Origin: Brugia malayi
Taxonomy: Eukaryota > Nematoda > Chromadorea > Rhabditida > Onchocercidae
NCBI RefSeq assembly: GCF_000002995.4
Contig: NW_025062475.1
Location: 6,514,187-6,578,186, forward strand
DNA: 64,000 nt
Direction: 5' to 3'
Position 1 is the first letter of the stretch, and every line of letters starts with the position of its first letter. The position numbers were made by a program, and so were the translations under genes. The notes under the pieces were generated by a model. That model was given only the letters and a program-made list of their open reading frames with translations. It made no database searches and was not told the origin of the DNA. Below are positions 50,161 to 62,017 of this stretch, one piece after another.

Positions 50161-52620
50161 CTGGAAAATTCATGAAATTTTAAATATAAGGCAGAAGACA
50201 TTAATGATGCAATTTAATTTTCCCTTTTCTGTTTTTGCTTACTTCATAACAAGATTTATGGAATGAACCTAGGATCTGTTTCCTTTTCAGAACTTACCGA
50301 CCATATATCCCTGACCCCACTTTAATTTTGTTGCTATTTTGATTGCTATTTTCTAAGATTCTCATACATTGTAACAACTTATATATTCAGACAAATAAAT
50401 ATTATCTGTAGGCAGCAAATCTTCGTTATTATTGTTTTTGTAACTGTTGACCGAGCTCTTTTATTATTAGTAGTATGATTTTAAAATTTGCAGAAATCGT
50501 TAATGGCAAGGATTTATTCGAAACGATCGTTTTCAAGCCTAGAGATATAATTTATTCTTCCCAAAAGATCTAAAGTTTTAATCAACAAATTTCCTTTTTG
50601 AACACTTCAAACTTTTAATAGGACGTCGAAAAGTAGTTGGGAAACTTAAAAATCAATAGATGATTCCATGGATGGATAACATACATCATAAATAATGCAA
50701 GAAATTTCGCGATGCTTTTTCCCTTGGTGCAACTTTTCCCAAAAAATAACCTTGGCGCAGACTCTTTTTTGGAAACCTGCTATATGATATATGCAACTTC
50801 GATCATCTGATTGTTACCCTTCTTGCATTGATGCGAACAAACGAAATGGGAAAACGTAAAATCGATGACTGATATGTGCAATAGAACGGAATGAATTTAT
50901 TTCATCGCTTTCCTCATTTTATCTAAATTGAAAATCATTCCTTTAAAAAAAATTGTATTAATAGATGTGAACGAAGCACGAGAAATGTATTACAAACGTT
51001 TTTTCCTGGAATGATTGAAAGAAGGAAAGAAACTAATTGATAGATACTTTAATGGAAGGATGATGACTAAGTATGTCTGGGAAAGAAGGTATATCTGTTA
51101 CAACGAAGACAAAGCATTGCTCTCTAAAATCAATTGGCCTCAATTTGTTTGAAATGTCCGACCTACTCTTCAGAGTATTTCTGCTGTTCACCTGCCTATT
51201 TTGATTCTAACTTAGAATATCATCTTGATATTATATTTAATATCCAGAATTTATTCGATTTATCATAATAAGTAGATGATAAAGAAAATCCATCAAAATA
51301 ACAATTATCTTTTTTAGATGTAAAAAATTGTGGAGAGTAAAGCTACAAACTTTTGAACGTCAATTCAGTTATTGTAGAAGAAATGGGAGAAATCTGAGGC
51401 GAAATTTTCCTGAAGAATCAGTTTTTCCCTTTTTGTGGAGCAAATAACTATAAACGACAATTCTTCTGGATAAGTGTATGATTCTAGTCGTTTTGTTAGA
51501 TCGAAAATACATTAAATATTTGCTAGTTATAGTAGCAGTAACTGATGGAAATTCTAAAAAAAACCAAACATCTATGAAATATCAAAACATTGAAAGTGTT
51601 TATAGAGGCTTAAAAAATATTTCAAATTATCAGATAAATAAGCGTGATAAGAATGAGAGAATTACTGTTCTTACATTATCCTTCGAAGGCAACAAGTAAG
51701 CAAATATGCTTCTTACCTAAACCTCATACAGCATTCCCAAATTTAGAAATTAAGCTCAAGAAAATCTTGGGAAATGAAAAAACTACAAAAATTGTTTCAT
51801 GCATATCCAAAACAAACTTCAGCCCTTCAAGAATATATTTTCACTGATAGTATTTTTCTGTACAGCAATTTTTTTTGCAATAAATAATCAAATACATCTT
51901 TAGACTAATTATCGATGTTAATATATATATTTGAAGCAAAAAAGTAGCATAATCGATTGAGGTAGATTTTGCGAGAAATTTTTGCCTTCAGTCAAAGTTA
52001 TAAAAGAGTATTCTATGAAGTAGACATCACTTTAATGGTTTAGAATTAATAATAAATAATAGATTTAGAATGTTCTCCTTTTAATCGTTTTGTTTACTAC
52101 TAGGACCAAATAAATATCTGGAGATGAACAAGTCTATTACTTTATCCGTCAATTTGTCAACACATGATCTGTCTGAGTTTCGGAATGCTATAAGTTTTTC
52201 CGTAATAATCACCGATAAGTATAACCGGTTAATCTAGTACTGATTTGTTATTTCTGCTAAAAAAAATGATTAGAGCGATAAACACTGATAAGGAAGAAGT
52301 AAAATCAATCGTGAGAAATACATATAACTGTGTGGAGTAAATGAAAAAATACTACAAAGGCCAAGATGTGAGGCTATTTGGAGAGAAAGCAATAAAAAAG
52401 GCCAATGGAATCAGTAAGTTGGTTTAAGCACGCAAAACAATTTAAACATTGTTATAAACATGTAAGGAAAGGCCAACTTGTAGGTCTATCAACTAAAGCT
52501 GCAATTAAAAAGGACCGAAAATATGGACCACATTTTCAATCTCTAAATACATTCATTTGACTAGGGGTAATTTAGATAACAAACAAAGAAATATCAAGCA
52601 TCGATAGAGCATTATATAGA
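50161..52620. other. region upstream of EPAC, no exon identified
   Basis: Should contain the EPAC start exon (ending in phase 0) and possibly its promoter, on the minus strand, but no open frame with a convincing ATG and donor could be singled out. Open frames on either strand are short and of background composition. Confidence 0.4.
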
Positions 52621-52624
52621 TTGA

Positions 52625-52670
52625 TATACATACATACATGCACACACACACACACACACACATGTGTGTT
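52625..52670. repeat. (TACA)n / (CA)n microsatellite
   Basis: A short run of TACA units passes into about 11 CA units and ends in TGTG, so the tail can pair with the CA run. Confidence 0.9.
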
Positions 52671-53927
52671 GAGCTAAGTAGACAAGCTGGAGATCTATAG
52701 GGCTTGGCCATAAGGTTTTGCAAGATGAGAAATGATGCGATGGCCAAGAATAATAAAGACATTGTTATGAGAGGAAGAAGCATACTTGGTGAAAGAGAAA
52801 TGGTTGAAAAAAATGCGTTATATTGCAGAAAAAGGAAAGAAAAAAGCAAACATATTCAAGTCTAATTTCTTCTTTAAGCTAAGCAAGCATACCTATAATC
52901 TAAAAAAAAAAAAAAAAAAAAAGAAAAACATCTGACTGCTTTCATGATTCCGATAACCCATCTTCATATTTTCCTGGGATGAAAAAATGATTGAAAAATA
53001 GAAAATTTTTGACACCTTTTATCTCAGAAAATTTTCCCACTTCCCAAAATTAAATATTATGGGAATTCCATTTGGAGAATATTTCACAGTTGAAATTATA
53101 GTTGCAACTGTCCTTTTTTCAAACTTTCACCATAACGAATAAAAAAAAATCACTCATATAGTTTTTCTACATAATAAACGAACCACGATTTTGCGCGAGT
53201 CTGTTACTGTTCGCTTCTGTTACTGTTCGCTTAGATTTAAATATATATAATAAGATTCAGGAAAAAAGAAAGCAAGAAGTTCTGGATCCGAAGTGAGAAG
53301 TTACGTTTCAAGGTTAACCGGAACTTCATGTAAGGGGTAGAAGTACTCTTTGGTTAACAATTGAGTTAAGATCCTGAAGTACTCAGTGTGTCTAAATTTA
53401 TCATTCCCTACTACAATGATAATTTGCTATAAACTAATTAACAAAATATTATTCTGTTTTTGAATCATTTGTCAATAACAAGAAAAAAAAAATTTATTTG
53501 TCTGCTGGTTTATAGAAGTTTTTAAATAATTCTGTACTAAACATTCCCGATAGTTTAAGTTCCAAATAAACAATTAGAAGTGAACACAGATTGAACAATA
53601 ACTTTTTTTTTCCGTCATCGATATTTCATAGTAATGAAGCGCATCTTTAAGATTTATTACAATGAATTTTAAAGTTTCAAATTTACAAAAAAAATGTCAG
53701 AAATTTGCATCAAATTATTGCAACAATCTTCGCTCTTAGTTTTGCTAATATAAACGTTTGGAGAATACAAAATTTATGCCTCTTATCACTGCCAATTCCT
53801 TTCATTACGCCTTAGTCATGGAATTTTCTTTTCCACAAAATGTTTTTTTTTACTTTTGTTCAGAAATTAACACATCAAAATTTGATTGTGCTATGGAATG
53901 ATTTTTCACCTACGCTATATAAATGCA

Positions 53928-53929
<2 letters not shown>
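52671..53929. other. intergenic, nothing recognised
   Basis: AT-rich DNA with a long A run near 52902-52921. No exon with credible splice signals seen on either strand. Confidence 0.4.

Positions 53930-53994
<65 letters not shown>
53930..53994. repeat. compound (CT)n(AT)n microsatellite
   Basis: About 15 CT units directly followed by about 17 AT units. A shorter CT-then-AT stretch of the same design is at 2518-2575. Confidence 0.95.
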
Positions 53995-53996
<2 letters not shown>

Positions 53997-54530
53997 TTCG
54001 TTGTTGACATGGGGACACAAATAATCTTTCTGACTTTCTCTTTTATCATTTTCTTCTTGCGCATTTTTTCTGAATTAAATTAGCATCCTGTGATAATGAT
54101 CAAAAATTCTTTTGCATGCATTTTTTCAATTTCAAACACGAATTGAATACTAATTTAATATGTTTATCGGAATGAATAGGAAATATGAGTTAAAAATTAC
54201 TTTATTTCAATCGTCTCCAGTATTTTTCATGAGATGAAGTTCACCACACGCACCAATATTTTCCTCTCATTATGAGGAAAAAACCTCAATATGTATGACA
54301 ATACCGCGGTATAATTTTGGAAGCGAAAAGGCACTAAAAACAGAAAGTATTTCACGCCATTATTGTGTGTGATTGCAAGTTGATTGCAAAATTAATGGTT
54401 GCTCTTAACCTCGATTCAATTGAGATTCTTGGACGATGAGTCATCACCATAGATAAATATACATCTCTGTGCCATTCTATCACTCAACGCTTTCTTGCAA
54501 ACTGATAAATCAGAGAAGTAGCAAATAAAT

Positions 54531-55024
54531 GGATAGAAGAGGGGAGAGAGAAGAGGAGAGAAAGAGGTAGAGGAGGGAGTGAGAGGAGAGGAGGGAGAAA
54601 GGGGAGAGAGGAGAGATGGAGAGGACAGGAGAGAGAGGAGAAGAGGGGAGAGAAGAGAGGAGTATAAAAGGGCGACGTAGGAGAGAAAGAAGAGGAGAGA
54701 GAGAGAACAAGATGCAGAGAGAGAAGAGGTGGGAGAGAAGAAATAGAAAGAGGCGAGAGCGAGGGGACAGGAAAGAGGGAGGGGAGAAGAGGGAGAGGAG
54801 AGGGATAGAGAGGAGAAGAGGGGAGAGAGGAGAGGAGGAAAGAGGAGGGAGAAGAGAGAAGGGAAAGAGAGCGAGGAGGGAGTGAGAGAAGAAGAGGGGG
54901 AAAGAGGGAGAGAGGAGAGATGGAGAGGACAGGAGAGAGAGGGGAAGAGGGGAGAGGAGGGAGGGAGAAAGAGGAGGGAGAAGTGGGAGAGGAGAGGGGG
55001 AGGGGAGGAGAAGAGGGGAGCGGA
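54531..55024. repeat. large all-purine (G/A) block, minisatellite-like
   Basis: Nearly 500 bases on the + strand are almost only G and A in units such as GAGGAGAGA and AAGAGGGGAGAG, with rare C or T. A longer unit containing GAGAGGACAGGAGAGAGAGG recurs inside it (about 54617 and 54922). Open frames through it, in both directions, are low-complexity translation artefacts (Glu/Arg/Gly one way, Ser/Pro/Leu the other). Such mirror-like purine tracts can adopt triplex (H-DNA) structure. Confidence 0.95.
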
Positions 55025-56940
55025 AAACTCAGCTCACCGTTCTCCAAGGGAGCATGTCTGCAATACTGGCAGCAAACAGTGATCGATATCAAAAACTGAT
55101 CAGATCAAAAATCCTGACTTACTTCCCGCTTTGCAGGTAGAGCATAACGAACTTATGCAAAAATAAATCTTTTTACACCATTTATGTGATAGTACAAAAT
55201 TTTCCTGAACAAATCAGCGGAGATTAAAATACCCGAATTCCACTAGTGGCCAAAATATCCTAGTTGATATACAGTCAATTGAATTATCGAATTTTACATC
55301 GGATATTAGTGTTGCAAGCTATTAAAATTTCCAATAATTTAATTCTGGCGATGATTACCGATTGTTGATTACCGATTAATTCATCTCTTGAAGTCTGCAG
55401 AAGTAATGTTAAATAATCGTAAAAAGGATAGAGAATAGGCTACCAATTTTTCTATAGAATAATTTGAGGATTAATGGTTCATATTTCAATCCCAGGAATT
55501 CGACTTATTCTAGACGAATAATTCGTTTTATCGCATGGAGAGCATATTTTTATGCTTTGTAATGAATATAAGTTGTTATTTTTATGTGTTCAAAAAATGA
55601 TCTTTATTAAGGAAGTTTTTATTTTATTTCTTCATTTGCTATTAGTAAAATAGGTTTCGGTGAAATTGCTGAAGTAATGAACTGATAAACATTCATCTTA
55701 TGATGTTTTTGATTATAATTATCAGAGAAATGAATACTGATTGATGCATTTTGTTATTATTAGTAACAAAATCATTTTTTTTTTCCAGTGATATTTTACG
55801 CAAGTACAGTATCAATTTCTACGTGACCACAATAGGAAAAACATGGGGATATGCAGATAAAGTTGATTCAGCGGGAGTATGTTCAATTATTTATTTTCAG
55901 TTTCTCTTTTGAAAATATGAGAATATAATAGTAACACTTATCTTATGTAAGCAAATCCTCATTCTACAACCATTGTTTGCTTTAAATTAGACCAAACTCA
56001 CGTTGTCGCGAAAGTGACAAATAAGTCTCGCGAACCTCCAAATAACTTATAATATATATTGAATAAAATTATATTAATCCATAATATTAAAATTTGTCTT
56101 AATTGAACATTCATTAAAGAAATACAAGTGTTTCAAATTGCATCTCATACAAGTAATTTTCCTAACACTCACCTTCCTGTTATAGCTGAGTTTATCTGCT
56201 TTTCTGGAAATTTTCAGATGTTAGGTGCATTTTTTAATATTCTGAAGTATTCCTTTATTCCAAACCAAATTTTCTTGCAATGTCGAAATATTGTGAAGGT
56301 TTTCTTGTCTAATAGTGATTCTTATAAGGAAATGACAATATCAAAACCCATCTTTTACTATATAAAGAGTAAAGATTATCTGATAGTTTTTTACTCAATG
56401 TAATCATGCGCTTGTTGTAAGTCAATGTCCACTATATAAGGTTTTAAAATCTTTGTCTTAGTTTTTTGTACGAGCAAGTTATGGTTTGGTTGCTCTCTCG
56501 CACTCATTTAATTCGGTTCATTGAAATTTTCTAAGTTCTCCATCAATTTATTCATTTTCTTTTGAGCATACGAAAGTCCAATTGACTTTAAGCTACAAGA
56601 TTCAAACACCCCACGTATCATGACACATCTTTCTCATTCAGTACGACATATGAAACCTCTCAATCACATCATATCCTATGAAAATATTATATTCTACCAT
56701 TCTAATACGAAAGAAGAATGATTGACTACTTGTCCTACTAAAAACTTCATTTATGGAAAAATAATACAACAAAAAACTGACCATGCACAAAATAATTTAT
56801 TTCATTTCAAAAAATAAAACTACTTTACAAAAAAAACTGGAGTAATAATCGAAAACTTTTAACTATTCACATACTAAAGAAATTTTAGGTCCGGAAGAAT
56901 ATTAAACTTTGATCAACACTTCACTAAATTGGAATTCAAA
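55025..56940. other. intergenic; one isolated candidate exon
   Basis: Mostly featureless AT-rich DNA downstream of Tim23 (its likely minus-strand polyadenylation signal, TTTATT on +, is at 56796-56801). On the + strand, 55790-55876 has a good acceptor (TTTTCCAG), 29 open codons (ILRKYSINFYVTTIGKTWGY within them) and a GTATGT donor, but no partner exons were found. Confidence 0.35.
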
Positions 56941-57992
56941 TCAATAAATATAATCTTGTTTGACGTTCAAGTGCTTTCGCACTTCCCATAATCTATTTCG
57001 GCTATCTTGATCACTCAGCAACCAAATAAAAGCAGCAAATACCCCAATACCCGCTCCAACCATTGAAGCGTGTAAACCACGTGCACATCGAAACAGCCCT
57101 CCAGTAACTGCACCAGCAGCTAAAAACAGCACAATTGAAATTTCATTGTAAGCAAGAAAATTCATACTAGTGTTACCAACATTTCGCACTTTTATTGATT
57201 AGTAAAGTCTTACCAACAGCATTAAGGTCATCTTTCGTACGTAATTTTCCAAAAATCATATCAGCAAGAGAGAATATGAATACGATAGAACCAGCAGGAT
57301 GAGCAAAACCACTGCCTCGTATTAGGATTCCGCAATTCTGGCAGAATACCGCGCACACTGCCCAATGCATAGCCGCCCAAAACAACCCATCCAATCGTCC
57401 CATTGCAAATTCTAATTCTCCTTTCGACTCACCAGGAACAATATACATGAAAATACGTCTTTTATAGCACTTAAGTAGCGTTTTGTTAACAAAAGAGTTT
57501 CACATGATTTTCTTACAGTTTTTCCACTTACATGAAAGTTAAGTTTAAGGATTTTATAACGAAATAAAATTATTAGAGGAAAATTTTTCGAAATAAAACT
57601 GTTGAATACTTTAGATCTTAACAACTAAAATCCACTTTCGAAAACGAAAATAAGTAAACAAAAAGAAAAATGGAAACAAAGCGTATTTAACGTCTTACAA
57701 CTTACTGAGGAGTAGAATCCCGGAAAACGGTAGGATCCATCTGTAAGTATGGCGATAGCTGTTTCTCAAATGGTACGCCAGCTTGCTTCAACTGATCTAA
57801 CGCAAATATAGGAGATCTATCTAAACTGATCATACTTGTACTATCTCTACCAGAACCCAAAGCGTCACTTAAGTCAAATACTGCTAAATCAATCACTGCT
57901 AAATCAGGCAATGAAGTTGACTACGTCTCTGAATGCGAAGAGGTAGGCGATGAAGAAAGCGAAGACTTTGTTGAATTAAACGGCCAAACCAT
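56941..57992 (-). CDS. timm-23: mitochondrial import inner membrane translocase subunit Tim23
   Basis: Tim23 is the channel-forming subunit of the presequence translocase of the inner mitochondrial membrane. Exons: 57925-57992 (ATG at 57992), 57706-57867, 57214-57458 and 56941-57119 (stop TAA). Phases agree, giving 217 residues (human 209). The N-terminal intermembrane part contains KQLSPYLQMDPTVF, matching the family's LSPYLNVDPRYL. The membrane domain follows: ELEFAMGRLDGLFWA, then FGKLRTKDDLNAVAAGAVTG and GGLFRCARGLHASMVGAG, the Tim17/22/23 signature with GxxxG-type helices. The N-terminus is uncertain: the unspliced frame from ATG 57992 meets a TAG at 57921-57923, which the proposed 57-nt intron (57868-57924) removes. 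Otherwise translation may start at ATG 57833 after trans-splicing. Residues downstream of 57833 are secure. Confidence 0.93.
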
Positions 57993-58237
57993 TTTGACAC
58001 TCTACTATAAATGAAAAAATCAGATTTTTAATCGTTTAGTCTCTAATGAAATTATTAGAGAGAAATCAAATTTTTCAAACTTCAGAACCGTTACATCTAC
58101 ATAAACAAATATAAACTTTGTTAATAAATAACTAATAATATCACGAAGGTAGCACCAATTACGACTACTAGGAACAAAAGTTTATTAAGATAACATGAAC
58201 CAACTTCGAAGTCCCTACATCTGTGAGCACTTTGAAG
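57993..58237. promoter_or_regulatory. region upstream of Tim23
   Basis: Short AT-rich stretch before the Tim23 start on the minus strand; expected to contain its promoter or trans-splice site. No specific element can be named. Confidence 0.3.
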
Positions 58238-58500
58238 TTAGATCATATTATTGGTATGAAATAAATGATAAAGACTAACGGGTAATAAAAAGTGAAAAAG
58301 TGATTTCAGTATGAATGATTTGGAATAGTAATTTGGAATAGCATTTCGCATTTCGGCATCTGTTCGATCTCTTTCCTCTTTCAACCGTTTTTCGAAATTT
58401 TCCGCTTGTTTTTCAAAATTTAAACTAAGACTTTCCCAGTGGCGATATAAAGCATCCAAACGATCCAGATTTCCCGATTTCTGCTGTCTTTTATCACCAA
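58238..58500 (-). CDS. candidate coiled-coil exon, gene not resolved
   Basis: On the minus strand an open frame encodes a strongly heptad-like, charged segment (ALYRHWESLSLNFEKQAENF then EKRLKEERDRTDAEM), then a hydrophobic tail ending in a stop at 58238. An AG acceptor choice at about 58480-58500 would open the exon; an in-frame TAG lies just upstream (about 58505). A neighbouring frame further up (58510-58560) gives a similar charged helix (RDHIESLEKTLQ) but could not be joined in phase. It may be part of a small gene between Tim23 and the second purine block, or a decayed one. No family recognised. Confidence 0.28.
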
Positions 58501-58805
58501 TTTGCTACACTGTTTCTGCAATAAATAACCTTGAAGAGTTTTTTCTAGAGATTCTATATGATCACGAATTGCACAAAAACATGAAGATCAGACTGAAAGG
58601 AAGCCAACATATTTGATCTGGTTATGATTCATTGAGAAGAGAACTATTAGCTCAAGAATAAAGTTGCAAAAACTCATTACAACTCAAAATTACAAAAAAA
58701 AAAAAAGGAATACTAAGCTTTAAGGTATAAAAGATACCCATCATCTTCAACATCTATATTTAAAGTTGAAATTATTTGCTCGTCCTTGTTTTGATCACCA
58801 CCTCC

Positions 58806-59156
58806 AGGAGAGAGAGTGGAGAGGAGGGGAGGGAGAGAAGAGAAAGAGAGAGAAAGAAGAGGAAGAGGAGAGATAGAGGGGACAGGAGCGAGGAGAGAGA
58901 GGAAGAGGAGGCATGAGGGAGAGAGGACAGGAGGGAGGAAGGGGAGGAGAGGATAGGAAAAAAGGAGGGCAGGGATAGAGAGGACAGGAGAGAGAGGAGA
59001 AGAGGGGAGAGAGGAAAAGGGGGAGGGGGAGAGGAGGGGAAGAGGAAGGAGGGAGTTAGAGAAGAGGAGGGAGAGAGGAGAGATGGAGAGGATAGGAGAG
59101 GAGAAGAGGGGAGAAGAGGGGAGAAGAGGGAGAGGGGAGGGATAGAGAGGACGGGA
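58806..59156. repeat. second large all-purine (G/A) block
   Basis: About 350 bases of G/A on the + strand, the same orientation as the block at 54531. It shares a 20-mer with it (GAGAGGACAGGAGAGAGAGG, here near 58977), so the two blocks are copies of one repeat family rather than independent slippage. They lie either side of Tim23. Confidence 0.93.
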
Positions 59157-59159
59157 GGA

Positions 59160-61619
59160 TGTATATACATACGTCAAGCAGATGATATTATTGATTACCT
59201 CTCAAAAAAGGGAACTGACTAGTGAAACTCACATTTTTGGATTCTGATACGATGTGATAATTTGGAAGGCATAAGAGAAACGGAGAAAAGTGAACGAAAG
59301 GATATGACTCACTCCTTTGTTGTAGATCCCGTGATTTCAAATTACAAATATTGTTACTATCAGTATACTTCAGATAAAACAATGTAAATGCAATATTGAC
59401 AAACCTATATTAACGATCAGAATCAATTCCTGATCCTGAATATGTCACTGATTCCATTAGATCTATTCAAGAAAGCTTCAATCACCTCCTTTCCTTTGTT
59501 TATGCTTATCATTGTTTATTCTACATGGAAAATCCATGCTTTTTGTACAAAGATCCCGATATTTCACAAATTTTTAAATGCAATACAGATTTAGTTACTA
59601 CTAAAACAATATAATAGCTCTTCGGGGTGATTAACATAGTTTTTGTCCATTTTGTTAAATTTTTTAAGTTTCAGTGTTACTCAGCAATGAAATAATTTTT
59701 CCTCTTTTCAGTTCATCAAACCAGATCCAATCTACGTCAATATTAAGTGCCATATACTACTAGTAGTATTGATCATTATTTCGGTACACTGCTGCTGATG
59801 TTGCCTGGTGCTGCTAATCAGATGCATGTTTGATTTTTCGATTTTGATTATCATATTTTTAGCAAAAAAGAAAAAAATGAGAAGCAATAGGTAATCGATA
59901 AAAAAGAAGCAATAGGATAAAATTTGCTGCTGAAAATTTCTTACAGTAGGTAATATCGATAAAATAGTTCAGTGCATTTAATTCAATTAAGTGAAATCTT
60001 GACAAGAATCAAAGTTTGAAAAAAGAATTTTGGATTTTCTCCTTCGTATAGCTCATCGTTCTTCCAATATCCATTTGAATTACATTGTTCAATCTAATTT
60101 GGTATAGAGAATTTTTCACTTTTATTAAAAGAAATTATTTAATTCTCTCGTCGACGAAGTTTCTTTCTTGTCAGATCTCATTACTAAACATTACCAATTA
60201 TCTTCTGAAATTTACATTTTCATTCTAGAACTTGAGATAGAAAAAGCAATGCGCCCAATGATTCTTTGACCATTGTTATTCACCAAATAAATTTTTTAAA
60301 AATTCATTTCCCAATTATTATTTATGAGGTATAATCTTTACAAGATTATATATTTTGCAGTGACATTTTCCGGTAGAACTAGTACTCAATTCTGGTCTTT
60401 CTTTTTTTCATTTTCTATCCTACTGCTCATTTGTGTAGATGTTGTTATGGAAAAGTCACTGAAGCTTTCTGTTTCTTTCTCTTTGCTGGACAAAAAAAAT
60501 TTCCAACAAAACGTTTGCTTGGACATAAAAATGCAAATTGGAAAGGAACACTCTTCGAGAAATTATCATTTTTCAAATTTCGAAATTCTTTATCAAAATT
60601 TCTGATTTCGAATCCTGTTTTTTCTTAACCTACAGGTAAAATTTGCTGTTTTTCTTGAAGCTTCTATTTCTTATTTAGCTTTGTCCACCTTTTACCTAAT
60701 TTCTTTAAAGCTCATTGTTGATTTGTACTCCTAAAATTTATCAACACACGTATCAACTACAACTAAAATTAAATTTCTTAGAAATGAGCCAGAATTCCTG
60801 CTGATTTTTCTCAGGTTCCCTACTTTTTTTCCCACTTGGCCGTACTCAAGATCAAAATAATTCAAAATTTCTGGACCGAGACGTTTTGCATATCATTTCT
60901 AACGAGCCAGCGTTTTTAATTCAAATTACCAGCCGTATTTATGATCCCTTAAGTAATCAGAGTGGAGATCATCTGTATAGTCGCTGTTGCTGTCATTAAT
61001 GCTGTAAGAACAATGACATTCAAGGTTATCCAACTTTTATTTCATCAAGCACTAAAATCTGCTGGAATAAAAATATTACTTTATCAGTGCTAGATTCATC
61101 CTACTATACAAATGATTTAGCCTTAAATTTGAAAATAATTGAATGACTTCTTCGCTTTACAAATTAAATTAAATGAGATCTGCATAACGTCCTAGATCAC
61201 AATTTCCAGGGTTAAATTACAAAGACTTTTTAACCGCATCATTTGATTTAATCTCTATAAAAAATATTTGAATGAAGCATAAACAAGCAGGATGTAATAT
61301 AATTCTCTCTGGCATGTTACCTTTTGAAATATTTTATTTACTTATGTATTTGTGAGTGATCTGAGTTTTCTGTTTAGTGTAAAGCTAAACAATAATGATT
61401 GTTGTTATCGCTGTTGCGCAAAGGAATTGGAGGACTTATTCAAATATAAAGATATTCAATATCATTTACTTCTAATCATTAAATCTACCCAGATATTCAG
61501 TACAAATTAATGGGTGATCAAATATAGACAAGCATCTTCGAATAACTAAAACACTGACCATCCAATAATTCGCGATTAATGAAAAGAAAAAGAAAGGAAC
61601 GATTTACATATTGTGAAAA
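59160..61619. other. intergenic, nothing recognised
   Basis: About 2.5 kb of AT-rich DNA. The open frames near 60324-60628 lack splice support and are Phe/Lys-rich by composition. Confidence 0.4.
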
Positions 61620-62017
61620 CTATCTATTTACTAGTACATTGTTACATATTGGACAGCACTTCACACAGGCCTTCTGAGACTCAAGAGACATTAGGCATAA
61701 ATATTTTGGCAAATCAGCCAACCAATAATCAAAATGCGAGTGATTAGTGGCATCCGTGAAAACTAAACAATATAATTAATCAGTTGAGAAATTTTCCTAA
61801 CGAATTCAATCTTGTTGTTAGTAAAAAACTTAAATAATTGTTTAAAAAAAAAAATTGAAATAATTGTTTTGCAAATCATTTCTTCATTCGACTGCAGTCG
61901 AAGCACATTTGTAATTGAAAGTAAACCTTACCTATTCATCATCATCGCATATGTATCGAAATGAAAGACAAACCAGACAAATGAGCTCACTAGAAAGATG
62001 ATTGTGTTTGGTCCCAT
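61620..62017 (-). CDS. candidate small secreted cysteine-rich protein (two exons, junction unresolved)
   Basis: Exon 1 (61932-62017) starts with ATG and encodes a typical signal peptide (MGPNTIIFLVSSFVWFVFHF, cleavage likely after TYA), ending at a strong GTAAGG donor. The downstream stretch 61620-61762 follows TTGTTTAG and stays open for 46 codons to a TAG, containing NHSHFDYWLADLPKYLC and ACVKCCPICNN, with five cysteines. The two exons do not join in phase directly, so a further exon between them, or a sequencing length error in the A-run near 61845, is needed. Could be a small excreted-secreted protein; no family recognised. Confidence 0.35.

Noticed and set aside
54484..55092. 202-residue Ser/Pro/Leu open frame (minus) and Glu/Arg/Gly frames (plus)
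   Set aside because: Pure translation of the all-purine block; no domains, no splice context, and all frames through such a tract stay open for lack of T-containing stops.
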